From NCBI GenBank assembly GCA_965276755.1, contig OZ255625.1, positions 1,054,001-1,118,000 on the forward strand: DNA of 64,000 nt, read 5' to 3'. Every line of letters starts with the position of its first letter. The stretch's first letter is position 1. The notes beneath the pieces are model-generated. The model worked only from the letters and a program-made list of their open reading frames with translations. It was not told the DNA's origin and ran no database searches. Source of the stretch: CAJCIS01 sp965276755 (GTDB lineage: Bacteria > Pseudomonadota > Alphaproteobacteria > Acetobacterales > Acetobacteraceae). Shown piece by piece: positions 44,079-52,842 of the stretch. The position numbers were made by a program, and so were the translations under genes.

Positions 44079-44331
44079 ACCGATGTGTTTTGATGGCGCC
44101 GTTGATCTCAGTGAACGACCATCCCTGTAAGGTGCATCCCGCCGAACCGGGTAGATTTACGTTAAACTTCATTCTCTTGGCCACGGCCCAGAACGCCTCT
44201 AGCGAGATCCTGTAATAGGCGACTATCTTCGGCCGCAGCGGCGGCCGTCGCGAGCTGTCAGTGACCCAGCAACCCTCAGCCGCCATCGTCGGTATTCCCT
44301 AAACGACCGCCGCCATATCCCGCTCCGCGAT

Positions 44332-44568
44332 TCACAAATCCCGGTTTGCTTGCATGCGCAGCCAGATCGCAGGTCCGTTGCCACAGAACTTGCTCGGCCG
44401 CACCGCCATTTCGGCCGTGACCGCAGCGTGCTCCGACAGGATTGCGGGCAAGGTCTGGCGGCTGCCTAGTTTTTCCGCGGCACCCGTCAAGCTCAGGTTC
44501 AGCGCCGGCAGCGCGTCTTCGCGCAGCAACTCGCCAAAGGATGGATGGGCTGATGGGCGGATCGGCAC
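44332..44568 (-). pseudogene. Remnant of a HigA antitoxin
   Basis: 78-codon frame with clear HigA pattern: HPSFGELLREDALPALNLSLTGAAEKLG, SRQTLPAILSEHAAVTAEMAVR and WLRMQANRDL. Compared with HigA, residues in the HTH are altered (GVSRQTLSNLL has become GSRQTLPAIL with a deletion) and the frame stops straight after QANRDL, losing the C-terminal tail. No higB toxin lies beside it. Confidence 0.6.
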
Positions 44569-44885
44569 GCACGGTAGTCAGTCATGGCGTGTGGCCCTCC
44601 TTGGCCGTCGCTTACCGGCACTTATTGCTGGGATACGGTCAATTTGGTGCGTGGGGCAGCGCGGGGTCAATCGGTTGGCGGGGTCTGGGCGGGCTGACGG
44701 ATATGTCAGCCACATCTTTCCCCAGCTTTTTCCTTTCTTGCTGCTCTTTCAACTGACCTTCCTCCGTAACGCCTTCCGCGCTCGTCCAGAACGGGTGCCT
44801 GGATTGCTTCACCCCATTTGGGGTTCGCAATGACGTGGGGGATTCTGGACTCGCAATGAGGTTGTGGCGGCCGAGGTTAAATAAT
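44569..44885. other. Gap without a recognisable gene
   Basis: About 310 bp between the higA remnant and the repeat at 44886. Short open frames here show no family signatures and poor codon bias. It probably contains decayed accessory DNA, as does 44079-44331. Confidence 0.5.
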
Positions 44886-44922
44886 GACGGGGGGTCTGGG
44901 GGGGATGGCACATCTCCCCCAG
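44886..44922 (-). repeat. Hairpin repeat family 1, single unit
   Basis: GACGGGGGGTCTGGGGGGGATGGCACATCTCCCCCAG form, preceded by half of the A/T-rich spacer (TTAAATAAT). Located just after the glucoamylase gene. Confidence 0.85.
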
Positions 44923-44940
44923 CTTTTTCCTTGCCTTCCC

Positions 44941-47331
44941 TTACACCACAACCACGCGATAATCCGTGCCGGCCCAGTTGCCTGATGCGAGCTCGCGCCA
45001 CGTGAAGACCACGCTGCGGCCCACAGCCAGCTCCGCCGTCGGCAGTTCGGCGACGAACACGCCGACGCCGCAATCGAGCGCGGTGGTTTCGTGGCTGGCG
45101 GACCAATCGTCATCGCTCCACAGCACGCTGGCCGCCATGCGCAGCGCGATGCGCAGCACGCGGCCGCGCGGCAGGCGCACGGGTTGGAAGCCGGGCCGCC
45201 ACGGCAGCACGCGCGGGGCCGTGTGCGTGCGCTGGTAGCGCGAAACGGTTTGCGGCGGCAGGTCGAAGACAGCGTTGTCGGCGAGCGAGCGCAGCAGCTT
45301 GATGTGTTCGGCGTGCGCCCAGACCAGCGGCATGGCCGAGCCGCTGGGTTTGCCGCGGAAGAGCTCGCGTTCGGGGATGTCGGGGCTGTCCCAGACCTGT
45401 TCGGGGATAAGCGCGCCGCGGCTGGTGCAGGCTTCCATGGTGGTCAGCAGGGAGTCGGCCTGGGCGCGATCGCCCAGAGCGAGCGCGTAATGGGCGCGCT
45501 CGCCGGTCAGCAGGGGCCAGATGCGGCCCTGGCCGGTGCCGTCGAAGGAGGCGCCGTCGGCGTGTTCGCCATAGCCATCGTTGTTGTAGCGATACCATCC
45601 CGGGCCGGCGGGGAGTTCGATGCGCAGTTTGGCATCGACGGCGCGCACCGTGTCGAGAATGCGCGGGTCGTCGGCGGCGCGCAGGCCGAAGCGCACCAGC
45701 GCAAGCGCGTCCGGGCTGACGATGTCGGCGGCGCGAAACACCCCCTGCCCTTCCGGGCGGTTCTTGATCAGCACGTTGCCGTCTATATCGGACTGGCCGG
45801 TGGGCGGCCGGTCGGGCGCCATGCGGATGTAGTAGCCGGCGATGCCGGCGGCGCGGGCGAGCGGCGTGTCTCGGGCGAAGCACCACTCGTCGATGCTCTC
45901 GTTCCACGCGTCGGCGGTGTCGCGCAGGATGTGGGCCAGGTCATCCGCCCCCTCGCGGGCGGCGCATTCGGCCGCGACCAGCAGGGCGGCGATTTCGACC
46001 GCGAGCGTGAAGGTGGAATAGCCGGCGTTTTCCTCCCAGCGGTCCTGGCCGGTGACGGGGCCGTTGCCCAGCAGGAAGGCGGCGGCGGCACGGACCATGG
46101 GCCAATAGCGGCGCGCCTGTGCGTCCGTGATGGCGCCGTTGCGGTGGGCCAGATCGACCAGCAGGATGGGAAAGGCGCATTCATCCATCTGCACCCCTTG
46201 CCAGTATGAACTGCCGTCCAGCCAGTTGTTCTGCGGCCAGTGGCCGTCCGGCTCCTGCGTGGTGCGCAGGTAATCGAGCACGCGAACGGCTTCGGCGTGC
46301 GCGCCGGCGGCGAGCAGGCCGCCGGCGGTCTCGACCAGGTCGCGCGGCCAGACTAGGTGGTAGCCGCCTAGGTCGTCATCGCCCTTGGCCGCACCCCATG
46401 GGATAGAGAGGCTGGCGATGAAGCCGCCTGGGAAGGAGGGGGCTTCGTGGGCGCGCAGCACGGCGGTGCTGACGCGGTAGCCGTTCTGGCCGCGGCAGGG
46501 GCGGTCGAGCGGGCGGAGGCCGGCCTGCCAGTCGCGCCAGGTGGCGGCATAGGTGCGCGCCAGCCGCGCGAAATCGTCCTGCAGGCTGGCGCGGGCGCGA
46601 AAGCCCGCTTCGGTCGGGCTGCGGCCGAAGCCGAGGGCGAGATAGAGCGGTCCGTCTGCGGGGAGGGCCAGTTCGGCGGTGAGAGCCACATTGCCGTCGA
46701 CGGCGCGATCGTAGGCCCAGGTGAGGCTGAAATGGCGGGAGAGGTCCTGCCAGCCGTCGCTGATACCGGCAAAGCCCACCGAACGGGCGAGCAGGGGCGT
46801 GGAGGCGGCCATGGCCAGCGCGGTGCCGCCGCCCTCGGCGAAGAGCATTTTTTGGCCCTTGTAGTCGCCGAGCCAGGCGGTGTTGTTGGTGCCGGCGTTG
46901 ACGAGGTGTGGGGCGAGGAGGGCGAAGAGGCGCAATGGGGGGCCGGAGAGGATTTCGAGGCGGATTTCCTGGAGGACCACGTCTCTTGTGGGGTCGGTGA
47001 TGACGCGTTTGACGATGCAGAACCGGGGCGTGCCTTCCGGGGGACGGTGGGTGTTGATCAGTTCGTAGGCTGGCACGCCGTCTTCGAGGGCGTGGATGGC
47101 GCAATCGGTGTCGCGCTTTTCCTCGGCGAAGAAGGATTGGCCGTCGGTGACGATCAGACCAAAGTCGCGGATGCAGGCCTGGTCGACGCGCGGATAGTAG
47201 CATTCGTTGAGAATGCCGTGGCTGAGCGTGAACCAGACTCGGCTGGTGGCGGACAGCGCGGTGCCGACGCCGCTTTTGTCGCTGGAGGTCCAGCGCGGGG
47301 GGATGCCTGGGGCGCCGGGTGCGTCCGACAT
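44941..47331 (-). CDS. GH15 glucan 1,4-alpha-glucosidase (glucoamylase)
   Basis: 796 aa from ATG 47331, with AAGGAG upstream. N-terminal beta-sandwich (to about 260; GVGTALSATSRVWFTLSHGILNECYYPRVDQ) then the (alpha/alpha)6 barrel with IPWGAAKGDDDLGGYHLVWPRDLVETAGGLLAAG, PQNNWLDGSSYWQG, and LIPEQVWDSPD (catalytic Glu). No signal peptide is evident, so it may act on intracellular glucans or be exported by another route. Divergent from asd; an 18-bp palindrome lies between. Confidence 0.92.
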   Translation of the reverse strand: MSDAPGAPGIPPRWTSSDKSGVGTALSATSRVWFTLSHGILNECYYPRVDQACIRDFGLIVTDGQSFFAEEKRDTDCAIHALEDGVPAYELINTHRPPEGTPRFCIVKRVITDPTRDVVLQEIRLEILSGPPLRLFALLAPHLVNAGTNNTAWLGDYKGQKMLFAEGGGTALAMAASTPLLARSVGFAGISDGWQDLSRHFSLTWAYDRAVDGNVALTAELALPADGPLYLALGFGRSPTEAGFRARASLQDDFARLARTYAATWRDWQAGLRPLDRPCRGQNGYRVSTAVLRAHEAPSFPGGFIASLSIPWGAAKGDDDLGGYHLVWPRDLVETAGGLLAAGAHAEAVRVLDYLRTTQEPDGHWPQNNWLDGSSYWQGVQMDECAFPILLVDLAHRNGAITDAQARRYWPMVRAAAAFLLGNGPVTGQDRWEENAGYSTFTLAVEIAALLVAAECAAREGADDLAHILRDTADAWNESIDEWCFARDTPLARAAGIAGYYIRMAPDRPPTGQSDIDGNVLIKNRPEGQGVFRAADIVSPDALALVRFGLRAADDPRILDTVRAVDAKLRIELPAGPGWYRYNNDGYGEHADGASFDGTGQGRIWPLLTGERAHYALALGDRAQADSLLTTMEACTSRGALIPEQVWDSPDIPERELFRGKPSGSAMPLVWAHAEHIKLLRSLADNAVFDLPPQTVSRYQRTHTAPRVLPWRPGFQPVRLPRGRVLRIALRMAASVLWSDDDWSASHETTALDCGVGVFVAELPTAELAVGRSVVFTWRELASGNWAGTDYRVVVV

Positions 47332-47349
47332 CGCCTTGTCTCTCCTTGG

Positions 47350-47367
47350 TTGAAGCGCGCGCTTCAA
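47350..47367. promoter_or_regulatory. 18-bp perfect palindrome between glucoamylase and asd
   Basis: TTGAAGCGCGCGCTTCAA, perfectly symmetric, 18 bp upstream of the glucoamylase ATG and 70 bp upstream of asd. It overlaps the glucoamylase leader. A dimeric repressor site is likely; a LacI/TetR type protein would fit, but none is encoded beside it. Confidence 0.5.
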
Positions 47368-47437
47368 GGAGCGGCTGGGCGCTTGTTTGCCCGCTTTGGC
47401 GGTCCACCTCCATAGCCGGTCTGCACAAGGGTTCGTC

Positions 47438-48469
47438 ATGGCGGGTTTGCGGGTTGTTGTGGCCGGGGCCACGGGTGCGGTGGGGCGGGAGATCATCAAG
47501 ACGCTGGCCGAGCGCGATTTTCCTGTGAGCGAAATCGTGGCGCTGGCGTCGGGCCGGTCTGTGGGCCAGCCGATCAGCTTTGGCGACCGGACGGTGCTGA
47601 AGGTTCAGGCGCTGGACGGGTTCGACTTTTCGGGGTGGGATATTGGGCTGTTCAGCCCGGGCGCCGCAATTTCTGCCGTGCATGCACCTCGGGCAGCCGC
47701 GGCTGGGTGCGTGGTGATCGATAATACCAGCCAGTTCCGGATGGAGCCGGATGTGCCCCTGGTGGTGCCGGAGGTTAATCCGCAGGCGTTGGCGCGCTAT
47801 ACGCGGCGCGGGATTATTGCGAACCCGAATTGCAGCACGATCCAGATGGTGCTGGCGCTCAAGCCGCTGCATGACCGTTATGGGTGCCGCCGGGTGGTGG
47901 TGTCCACGTATCAATCGGTGTCGGGCGCGGGCAAGGAGGGAATGGACGAGCTGTTTCGCAACAGCAAGGCCATTTTTGTCAATGATCCGGTCAAGCCGGA
48001 GGTGTTTACCAAGAATATTGCGTTCAACGTGATTCCGCACATCGATAATTTCATGGATGACGGCGCCACCAAAGAAGAATGGAAGATGGCGGTGGAGACG
48101 CGCAAGATCCTGGGGGCCGAGATTGCGGTGTTTGCGACCTGCGTGCGCGTGCCGGTCTTTATTGGCCATGCCGAGGCGATTACGGCGGAGTTCGAGCGGC
48201 CGGTCAATGTCGGTGAGGCGCGCGATCTGTTGCGCAATGCGCCGGGAATTGTCGTGGTGGATGGGCGCGACGATGGCGGTTATATTACGCCGGTGGATTG
48301 CCAGGGCGAGGACGCGACCTATGTCAGCCGATTACGTCGCGACCCGACAGTGGCCAACGGGCTGGGGTTCTGGTGCGTGGCCGATAATCTGCGCAAGGGG
48401 GCGGCGTTGAACGCGGTGCAGATTGCCGAAGTGCTGGTGGCGCAGGGGCTGCTGAGGAAAGCGGCTTAA
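47438..48469 (+). CDS. asd: Aspartate-semialdehyde dehydrogenase
   Basis: 343 aa from ATG 47438 (MAGLRVVVAGATGAVG). NADP motif GATGAVGREI; catalytic Cys in NPNCSTIQM; catalytic His/Arg region RVPVFIGHAEAIT. Makes aspartate semialdehyde for lysine, threonine, methionine and DAP synthesis. Frame extends to 47387 but that part is not conserved. Confidence 0.95.
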   Translation: MAGLRVVVAGATGAVGREIIKTLAERDFPVSEIVALASGRSVGQPISFGDRTVLKVQALDGFDFSGWDIGLFSPGAAISAVHAPRAAAAGCVVIDNTSQFRMEPDVPLVVPEVNPQALARYTRRGIIANPNCSTIQMVLALKPLHDRYGCRRVVVSTYQSVSGAGKEGMDELFRNSKAIFVNDPVKPEVFTKNIAFNVIPHIDNFMDDGATKEEWKMAVETRKILGAEIAVFATCVRVPVFIGHAEAITAEFERPVNVGEARDLLRNAPGIVVVDGRDDGGYITPVDCQGEDATYVSRLRRDPTVANGLGFWCVADNLRKGAALNAVQIAEVLVAQGLLRKAA

Positions 48470-48474
48470 CTGAA

Positions 48475-48512
48475 GACGGGGGGTTTGGGGGGGCAGGCAC
48501 TGCTCCCCCAAC
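48475..48512 (-). repeat. Hairpin repeat family 1, single unit
   Basis: GACGGGGGGTTTGGGGGGGCAGGCACTGCTCCCCCAA, inner stem GCAG/CTGC. Six nt after the asd stop, between convergent genes. Confidence 0.87.
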
Positions 48513-48518
48513 TTTATT

Positions 48519-49685
48519 CTAACGCTTGTCGCAGTAAAGCGGCGCCGCCCCATCGATGGCCGTCTCATTCGGCCAACTATAGGCCTGGTGAATGGCGCTG
48601 GATGGCGATTCGCGCGTGAAAAACGGCAGCAGCGCTTCGGACTGCACGGTGAAGATCTGCTTCTTGCCGTTGACGATGACGGTCTGCGGCGTGTTCTGCA
48701 CCTTGGCCGGCGCGTCCTCGACCGCGTCGCCCACCTCGATGTAGTTCTGGAAGCATTTATTGTGATTGAACGGGTCGCCCCAGAGCAGGGTGCGGCTGGT
48801 GCCGAAGGCGTCGTGCACGACTTCGGCGGCCTCGTGCGCCAGCGTGGTGGAATTGGGCGAGGGCAGGCCGAATACGTCGCCCACGCCTTCCAGCCAGGAG
48901 GTGTAGGTGAAGATTTCCAGGCCCGTCTTGTCCCTGTTCAGCAGGCCGGAATGGTAGCCGAAGGCGCCGCCCTCCAGCGCGTTGTAGGTGACGAAGATGA
49001 CGTAAGTGGTGGGCTCGAAATTGGCGCGGATGTATTTGACGATGGCATCGTCCACCACGCCGTTATTGATGACGGCGGCGTATTTGCCGGATTTGGCGAC
49101 ATAGACGTTCGTCATGCCTGGCGTGGTCATCACATCGATTGTGGGTGCCACCGATGGCGACAGGCGCATGTGCCAGCCTTTTGGCGCGGTGGTGAATTCT
49201 GCATGCAGCATAGCGTCCGTGAACTGCAGGTCATGGCCGCTGTCGTAATTGGAAACGTGAAAGATCGGGCTGTTCAGCACGCTGTGCATGGTGCGGGCGC
49301 CGTCCAGCACCAACGGTTGGCCGTTGACAAGATAATCAGGGATCGTGAGGCGGATCGGCACGATGACGGTCGGGATGATCGTGCTGGCAGGTCCCTGTGC
49401 GGGATCGGTGCCGAGCAGCGTGTAGCTATAGTTCGTGCCTTGGATGCTGAAACCGGCACTCCAGCTCGGCAGGGTGGTGAGCGTGCCGGTGGCCAGGCCG
49501 CGCTTGATGGCGGATTGTGTTTCCGGCGTGTGCAAGCCGGTCACGTCGGGATGGTGGTAGCCGGGGTTCAGCTTGGGCTGGGTCTGGCTCGCGGCCATCG
49601 GCGAACGGATGGGAAAGCTGGCGGCATGCGCGGCAGCGCAGGACAGCGCGGCGATGGTCATGAGGCTCGCTTGGGCGATGCGCAT
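48519..49685 (-). CDS. Secreted protein of unknown function
   Basis: 388 aa with a signal peptide (RIAQASLMTIAALSCAAAHA). A late segment NSTTLAHEAAEVVHDAFG (about 270-287) has clustered His/Glu residues that could bind metal, but it is not the HExxH zinc-protease motif. Two conserved-looking regions, IIPTVIVPIRLTIPDYLVNG and TYVIFVTYNALEGGAFGYHSG, do not match a family I can name. The C-terminus has paired Cys (NKCFQNY; PLYCDKR). Confidence 0.6.
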   Translation of the reverse strand: MRIAQASLMTIAALSCAAAHAASFPIRSPMAASQTQPKLNPGYHHPDVTGLHTPETQSAIKRGLATGTLTTLPSWSAGFSIQGTNYSYTLLGTDPAQGPASTIIPTVIVPIRLTIPDYLVNGQPLVLDGARTMHSVLNSPIFHVSNYDSGHDLQFTDAMLHAEFTTAPKGWHMRLSPSVAPTIDVMTTPGMTNVYVAKSGKYAAVINNGVVDDAIVKYIRANFEPTTYVIFVTYNALEGGAFGYHSGLLNRDKTGLEIFTYTSWLEGVGDVFGLPSPNSTTLAHEAAEVVHDAFGTSRTLLWGDPFNHNKCFQNYIEVGDAVEDAPAKVQNTPQTVIVNGKKQIFTVQSEALLPFFTRESPSSAIHQAYSWPNETAIDGAAPLYCDKR

Positions 49686-49780
49686 GGGGTCAGTTCCTGC
49701 TTTGTATTTCGATGGTAGCTGCTTGGGTCACCGCACGTCAATTCTTCGGTGGGCTGGTACATGAAGCCAAGTAGAAAGCA

Positions 49781-49815
49781 TTGGGTGGACCGTGCCGGCC
49801 CCCCAAACCCCCCGT
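49781..49815 (+). repeat. Hairpin repeat family 1, diverged unit
   Basis: TTGGGTGGACCGTGCCGGCCCCCC then AAACCCCCCGTC. The outer G run has one T; inner stem ACCG/CGG(C). Downstream of the DUF3574 gene. Confidence 0.7.
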
Positions 49816-49821
49816 CTCTAT

Positions 49822-50229
49822 TTAGAATGCCGCGCAAACCGGCGCGCTGCTGACGCCGACCGCAAGCTGGTGGAATTGCGTGCGGTAAGCCTCGGCAACC
49901 GCACGGATGCGGGCCGCAGTATCGGGCCCGGATGCCGCGGCGATGCGGACCATTTTCGAGGCTTCGGCGCCGATTGTATGCGTGGCGGGATTGAGCCATT
50001 GGCCCTGCGCGTCGATCACGGTGAAGCCGTCGGGGAAACGAGGCGTGATCTGCGTGCGCGTGAAATCGGCCCATTCGGCCTCGCTCAGCTTCGCACGACC
50101 AGTGATGTCGCGGCCAAAATAGAGGTCGATCATCAGCATCGGCTTTTGTTCCGGCAGCAGGCATGTGGCGAGGGGCGCCGCGCAACCAGACAGAAGCGCC
50201 GCGCCGACAAGCGAGCAGATCGAGCGCAC
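49822..50229 (-). CDS. DUF3574 lipoprotein
   Basis: 135 aa from GTG 50229, chosen because GGGGGAG lies five bases upstream; an ATG at 50280 would add 17 residues. The signal has a lipobox (LVGAALLSGC). MLMIDLYFGRDITGRAKLSEAEWADFTRTQITPRFPDGFTVIDAQGQWLNP is the DUF3574 pattern. Function unknown. Confidence 0.8.
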   Translation of the reverse strand: MRSICSLVGAALLSGCAAPLATCLLPEQKPMLMIDLYFGRDITGRAKLSEAEWADFTRTQITPRFPDGFTVIDAQGQWLNPATHTIGAEASKMVRIAAASGPDTAARIRAVAEAYRTQFHQLAVGVSSAPVCAAF

Positions 50230-50301
50230 GCAAACTCCCCCAAGACTTGCACCGCGCAGGAATGCGGCTAGATACGCCATCAAAGCGTGGAGGCATGCGA
50301 G

Positions 50302-51090
50302 ATGCAATCGGCGTTCAAGGATGGAATGCTGTCTGGCCGCGTGGCCTTTGTCGCCGGTGGCACCAGCGGAATCAATCTGGCCATCGCGCAGCGCTTTGCC
50401 CGCGCCGGTGCAGCCGTTGCGGTCATGAGCCGCAACCCGGACAAGGTCTCCGCCGCCTGCGCGCTGATCGGGCAGGAAGGCCAGGCCATTGCGGGCTATG
50501 CGGCCGACGTGCGGCAGTATGAGGCTGTCGAGGGCGCGTTGCGCGCGGCGAGCCAGGCGCTTGGCAAGCTCGACATCGTGGTCTCTGGTGCGGCGGGCAA
50601 TTTCCTCGCACCTGTGCTGGGCATGAGTGCCAATGCGTTCAAGAGTGTGGTGGATATCGATCTGCTTGGCACCTTCAACGTATTTCGCGCGTGCCATGGG
50701 TATTTGAACATGCCGGGTGCCTCGTTGATTGCCATTACCGCAGGCCAGGCGGTGCACCCGATGATGATGCAGGCGCATGCCTGCGCGGCCAAGGCGGGCG
50801 TGAACATGCTGACCAAGGTGCTGGCTATGGAGTGGGGTCCTATGGGCGTGCGGGTAAACGGAATTTCTCCCGGGCCGATAGGGGATACGGAGGGCATGCG
50901 CCGGCTGGCGCCCTCGGCCGAGATCGAGGCGGAGATCAAGGGACGGCTGGCGTTGCGCGATTTTGGCACGGGCAGCGATATTGCGGAAGCGGCGTTGTTT
51001 CTGGCGAGCGAGAGTTCAAGGTATGTGACGGGGGCGATATTGAACGTGGATGGGGGGAATGATCTGGGGGATGCGCGGGCGCGGGTTTAG
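50302..51090 (+). CDS. SDR-family reductase, 2,4-dienoyl-CoA reductase type
   Basis: 262 aa from ATG 50302 (GGAGG eight bases upstream). Cofactor motif FVAGGTSGINLAIAQ; SGAAGNFLAP; ISPGPIGDTEGMRRL. At the usual Tyr-x3-Lys site the sequence is HACAAKAG: Lys kept, Tyr absent. This matches mitochondrial/peroxisomal 2,4-dienoyl-CoA reductases (SAKAG), which use a different Tyr. It probably serves fatty-acid oxidation with NADPH. Confidence 0.88.
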   Translation: MQSAFKDGMLSGRVAFVAGGTSGINLAIAQRFARAGAAVAVMSRNPDKVSAACALIGQEGQAIAGYAADVRQYEAVEGALRAASQALGKLDIVVSGAAGNFLAPVLGMSANAFKSVVDIDLLGTFNVFRACHGYLNMPGASLIAITAGQAVHPMMMQAHACAAKAGVNMLTKVLAMEWGPMGVRVNGISPGPIGDTEGMRRLAPSAEIEAEIKGRLALRDFGTGSDIAEAALFLASESSRYVTGAILNVDGGNDLGDARARV

Positions 51091-51117
51091 GAACGGCTTG
51101 CGGAAATTTGCCAACGT

Positions 51118-51609
51118 TTACGCCGGCGGGTATTTACTCCTGGAATGACCGGCATAGCCTTCGTCGCAAATCCAGACACCATCTCGTCTGCCTTGCGCCA
51201 GAACCTCGCAGACCTCATCGAAATCTGCCTCAGGCGGGATGTCGATGGCGTATAAATCCCCGTCGCCCCACGTTGTTTGCTCCCACCCGCAGCCAAGCGC
51301 CTCCAACGCCTTCAGTCGCACCATGTCAAATGAACCCGGGTCTTCTATAAAAATGCGGTATGTAGAATGGCCTCCCCTCTCTGCGACAGATTGGAATGTT
51401 ACTTCTCCGTTGTGGAGACCAACGATGATTTTGTCACCCATGGCGACGCTATTGGAGCAGAACGGAATATTGCAGATCTCGACAATCGCCCTGCCGTCAA
51501 GCGCCTTTACCAATTTGACCCACACGCCCTCCTGCTTTTGGCCGTGCCAAGATTCCGGGTCGTCCACCCGCAGCCGCACCCTCACCATATCGCACTTCAT
51601 TTCGCGCAC
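51118..51609 (-). CDS. DUF4265 domain protein
   Basis: 163 aa (ATG at 51600 also possible). VWVKLVKALDGRAIVEICNIPFCSNSVAMGDKIIVGLHNGEVTFQSVAERGGHSTYRIFI fits DUF4265, a family often next to polymorphic toxin or accessory genes. Its lower G+C and position suggest an insertion. Function unknown. Confidence 0.75.
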   Translation of the reverse strand: MREMKCDMVRVRLRVDDPESWHGQKQEGVWVKLVKALDGRAIVEICNIPFCSNSVAMGDKIIVGLHNGEVTFQSVAERGGHSTYRIFIEDPGSFDMVRLKALEALGCGWEQTTWGDGDLYAIDIPPEADFDEVCEVLAQGRRDGVWICDEGYAGHSRSKYPPA

Positions 51610-51618
51610 TCTTTACAC

Positions 51619-52773
51619 CTATGGTCCATCCTCAGCCACACGCGAAAAATGCAACCGTTCCACGCTGATCGACAGGCGCCGCGTATCGGCGCCGGCCCCG
51701 ATCGCGCGAGGTGCCACTGCATCGGGAGTCACCAGGCGCAGGATATCGCCGCCCGGCTGGTCCAGCCAGGCGGCGGGAATATCGCAGCCGAGCAGCGATT
51801 CCAGGGTGATGAAAAATTCCCGCCGCGTGCGGCCATTGACCTGCACGATCAGCCTCTGCCTAGTCAGATTTTCAGCGTGGACATGCGGGGTCACGGCAAG
51901 GCGCAATACAGCATCGCCGCGCGCGGCGAGTTGGGGCAGGGTCAGCGTTGCCTCGGCGCCATCGATCCAATGATGGCGATCCTCGGCCACGGACCAGCCT
52001 TGTCCCAGCGCGCGCAGGCCATCGCCGCCGTGGCATAAATCCCATTCGATGACTTCAGCCGGCGCAGCAGGCGGGGCCTCGCCGCGGGCGAACCAGTAAA
52101 AGGCACACTCGCGGCGCGAGGGTACCTGGGCGGCGTAATCCGCCTCCGCGGGAACGGCTCGCGTGAATTCACCGTAGCGATCACCGCGGAACTGCTTTTC
52201 CACGGTAGTGAATCCCATCTCGCGTTCGTGGGTCTTGCCAATGAGATCGGCGTAGGGCCGGCGCGCAAATTGCGCGAGCGTACGCACCCCCTCGCCTGCC
52301 GCGACTTGGATGGCGCTTTCGGGCATGTCATAGCGTGCGCACCAGAACGCGGCCCAGCCGTCCTGAAATTCGGTCAGAAAGGTTTGGGCGCGTGGCGAAA
52401 TCACGTACGCGTCGCTTTCGATATGTATTACGCGGTCGAATTGATGCGTTTGCGCGTAGAGGGCGGCAAACGCAAAGCTTCTGTGCCAGCCGGGGAAGTT
52501 CAGGACGTCCAGACGGCCGCGGCGGACGCGGAAATGGGCCAGGAGGATCGGCGGCGACAAAGGCGCGGAGTATGCGTCACCCAGGCTGTCGATGGAGACG
52601 ATACGCGTGTCGTTCCAGCCCGGCAGGGTGGGCGAGCCGTCATCGACGATAAGGATTTGATCGGGGCGCAGCGCGCTTGACTGGATCGCATCGAGCCAGC
52701 GCCGGTAGCGGTCCGTCCAGACGCTCGGGTCCTCCGCGTAGGCCGTGCAGAAGAGGAGCGTGCGCGATGCCAT
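51619..52773 (-). CDS. Glycosyltransferase-like protein
   Basis: 384 aa from ATG 52773. A GT-A-like start, LLFCTAYAEDPSVWTDRYRRWLDAIQSS...QILIVDDGSPTLP, with FDRVIHIESDAYVISPRAQTFL as a possible DxD-equivalent site. The C-terminal half (about 270-384) is a beta-rich region like carbohydrate-binding domains seen after some transferases. Upstream in-frame residues come from a repeat. Confidence 0.65.
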   Translation of the reverse strand: MASRTLLFCTAYAEDPSVWTDRYRRWLDAIQSSALRPDQILIVDDGSPTLPGWNDTRIVSIDSLGDAYSAPLSPPILLAHFRVRRGRLDVLNFPGWHRSFAFAALYAQTHQFDRVIHIESDAYVISPRAQTFLTEFQDGWAAFWCARYDMPESAIQVAAGEGVRTLAQFARRPYADLIGKTHEREMGFTTVEKQFRGDRYGEFTRAVPAEADYAAQVPSRRECAFYWFARGEAPPAAPAEVIEWDLCHGGDGLRALGQGWSVAEDRHHWIDGAEATLTLPQLAARGDAVLRLAVTPHVHAENLTRQRLIVQVNGRTRREFFITLESLLGCDIPAAWLDQPGGDILRLVTPDAVAPRAIGAGADTRRLSISVERLHFSRVAEDGP

Positions 52774-52786
52774 GGGGGCAACTAAC

Positions 52787-52822
52787 GACGGGGGGTCTGG
52801 GGGGAATGGCACATTCCCCCAG
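52787..52822 (-). repeat. Hairpin repeat family 1, single unit
   Basis: GACGGGGGGTCTGGGGGG with inner stem AATG/CATT. Between the glycosyltransferase-like and glutamate dehydrogenase genes, both minus strand. Confidence 0.85.
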
Positions 52823-52842
52823 TTCTTACCCTTGCCTTACGC

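Noticed and set aside
44053..44286. 77-codon minus-strand frame near the lytic pair
   Set aside because: No recognisable family, no ribosome site, overlaps the convergent gene end; cannot be told from chance.
46376..48169. Large minus-strand frame of about 600 codons across the asd/glucoamylase region
   Set aside because: Antisense to asd and out of frame with the glucoamylase; Arg/Pro-rich shadow typical of G+C-rich DNA.
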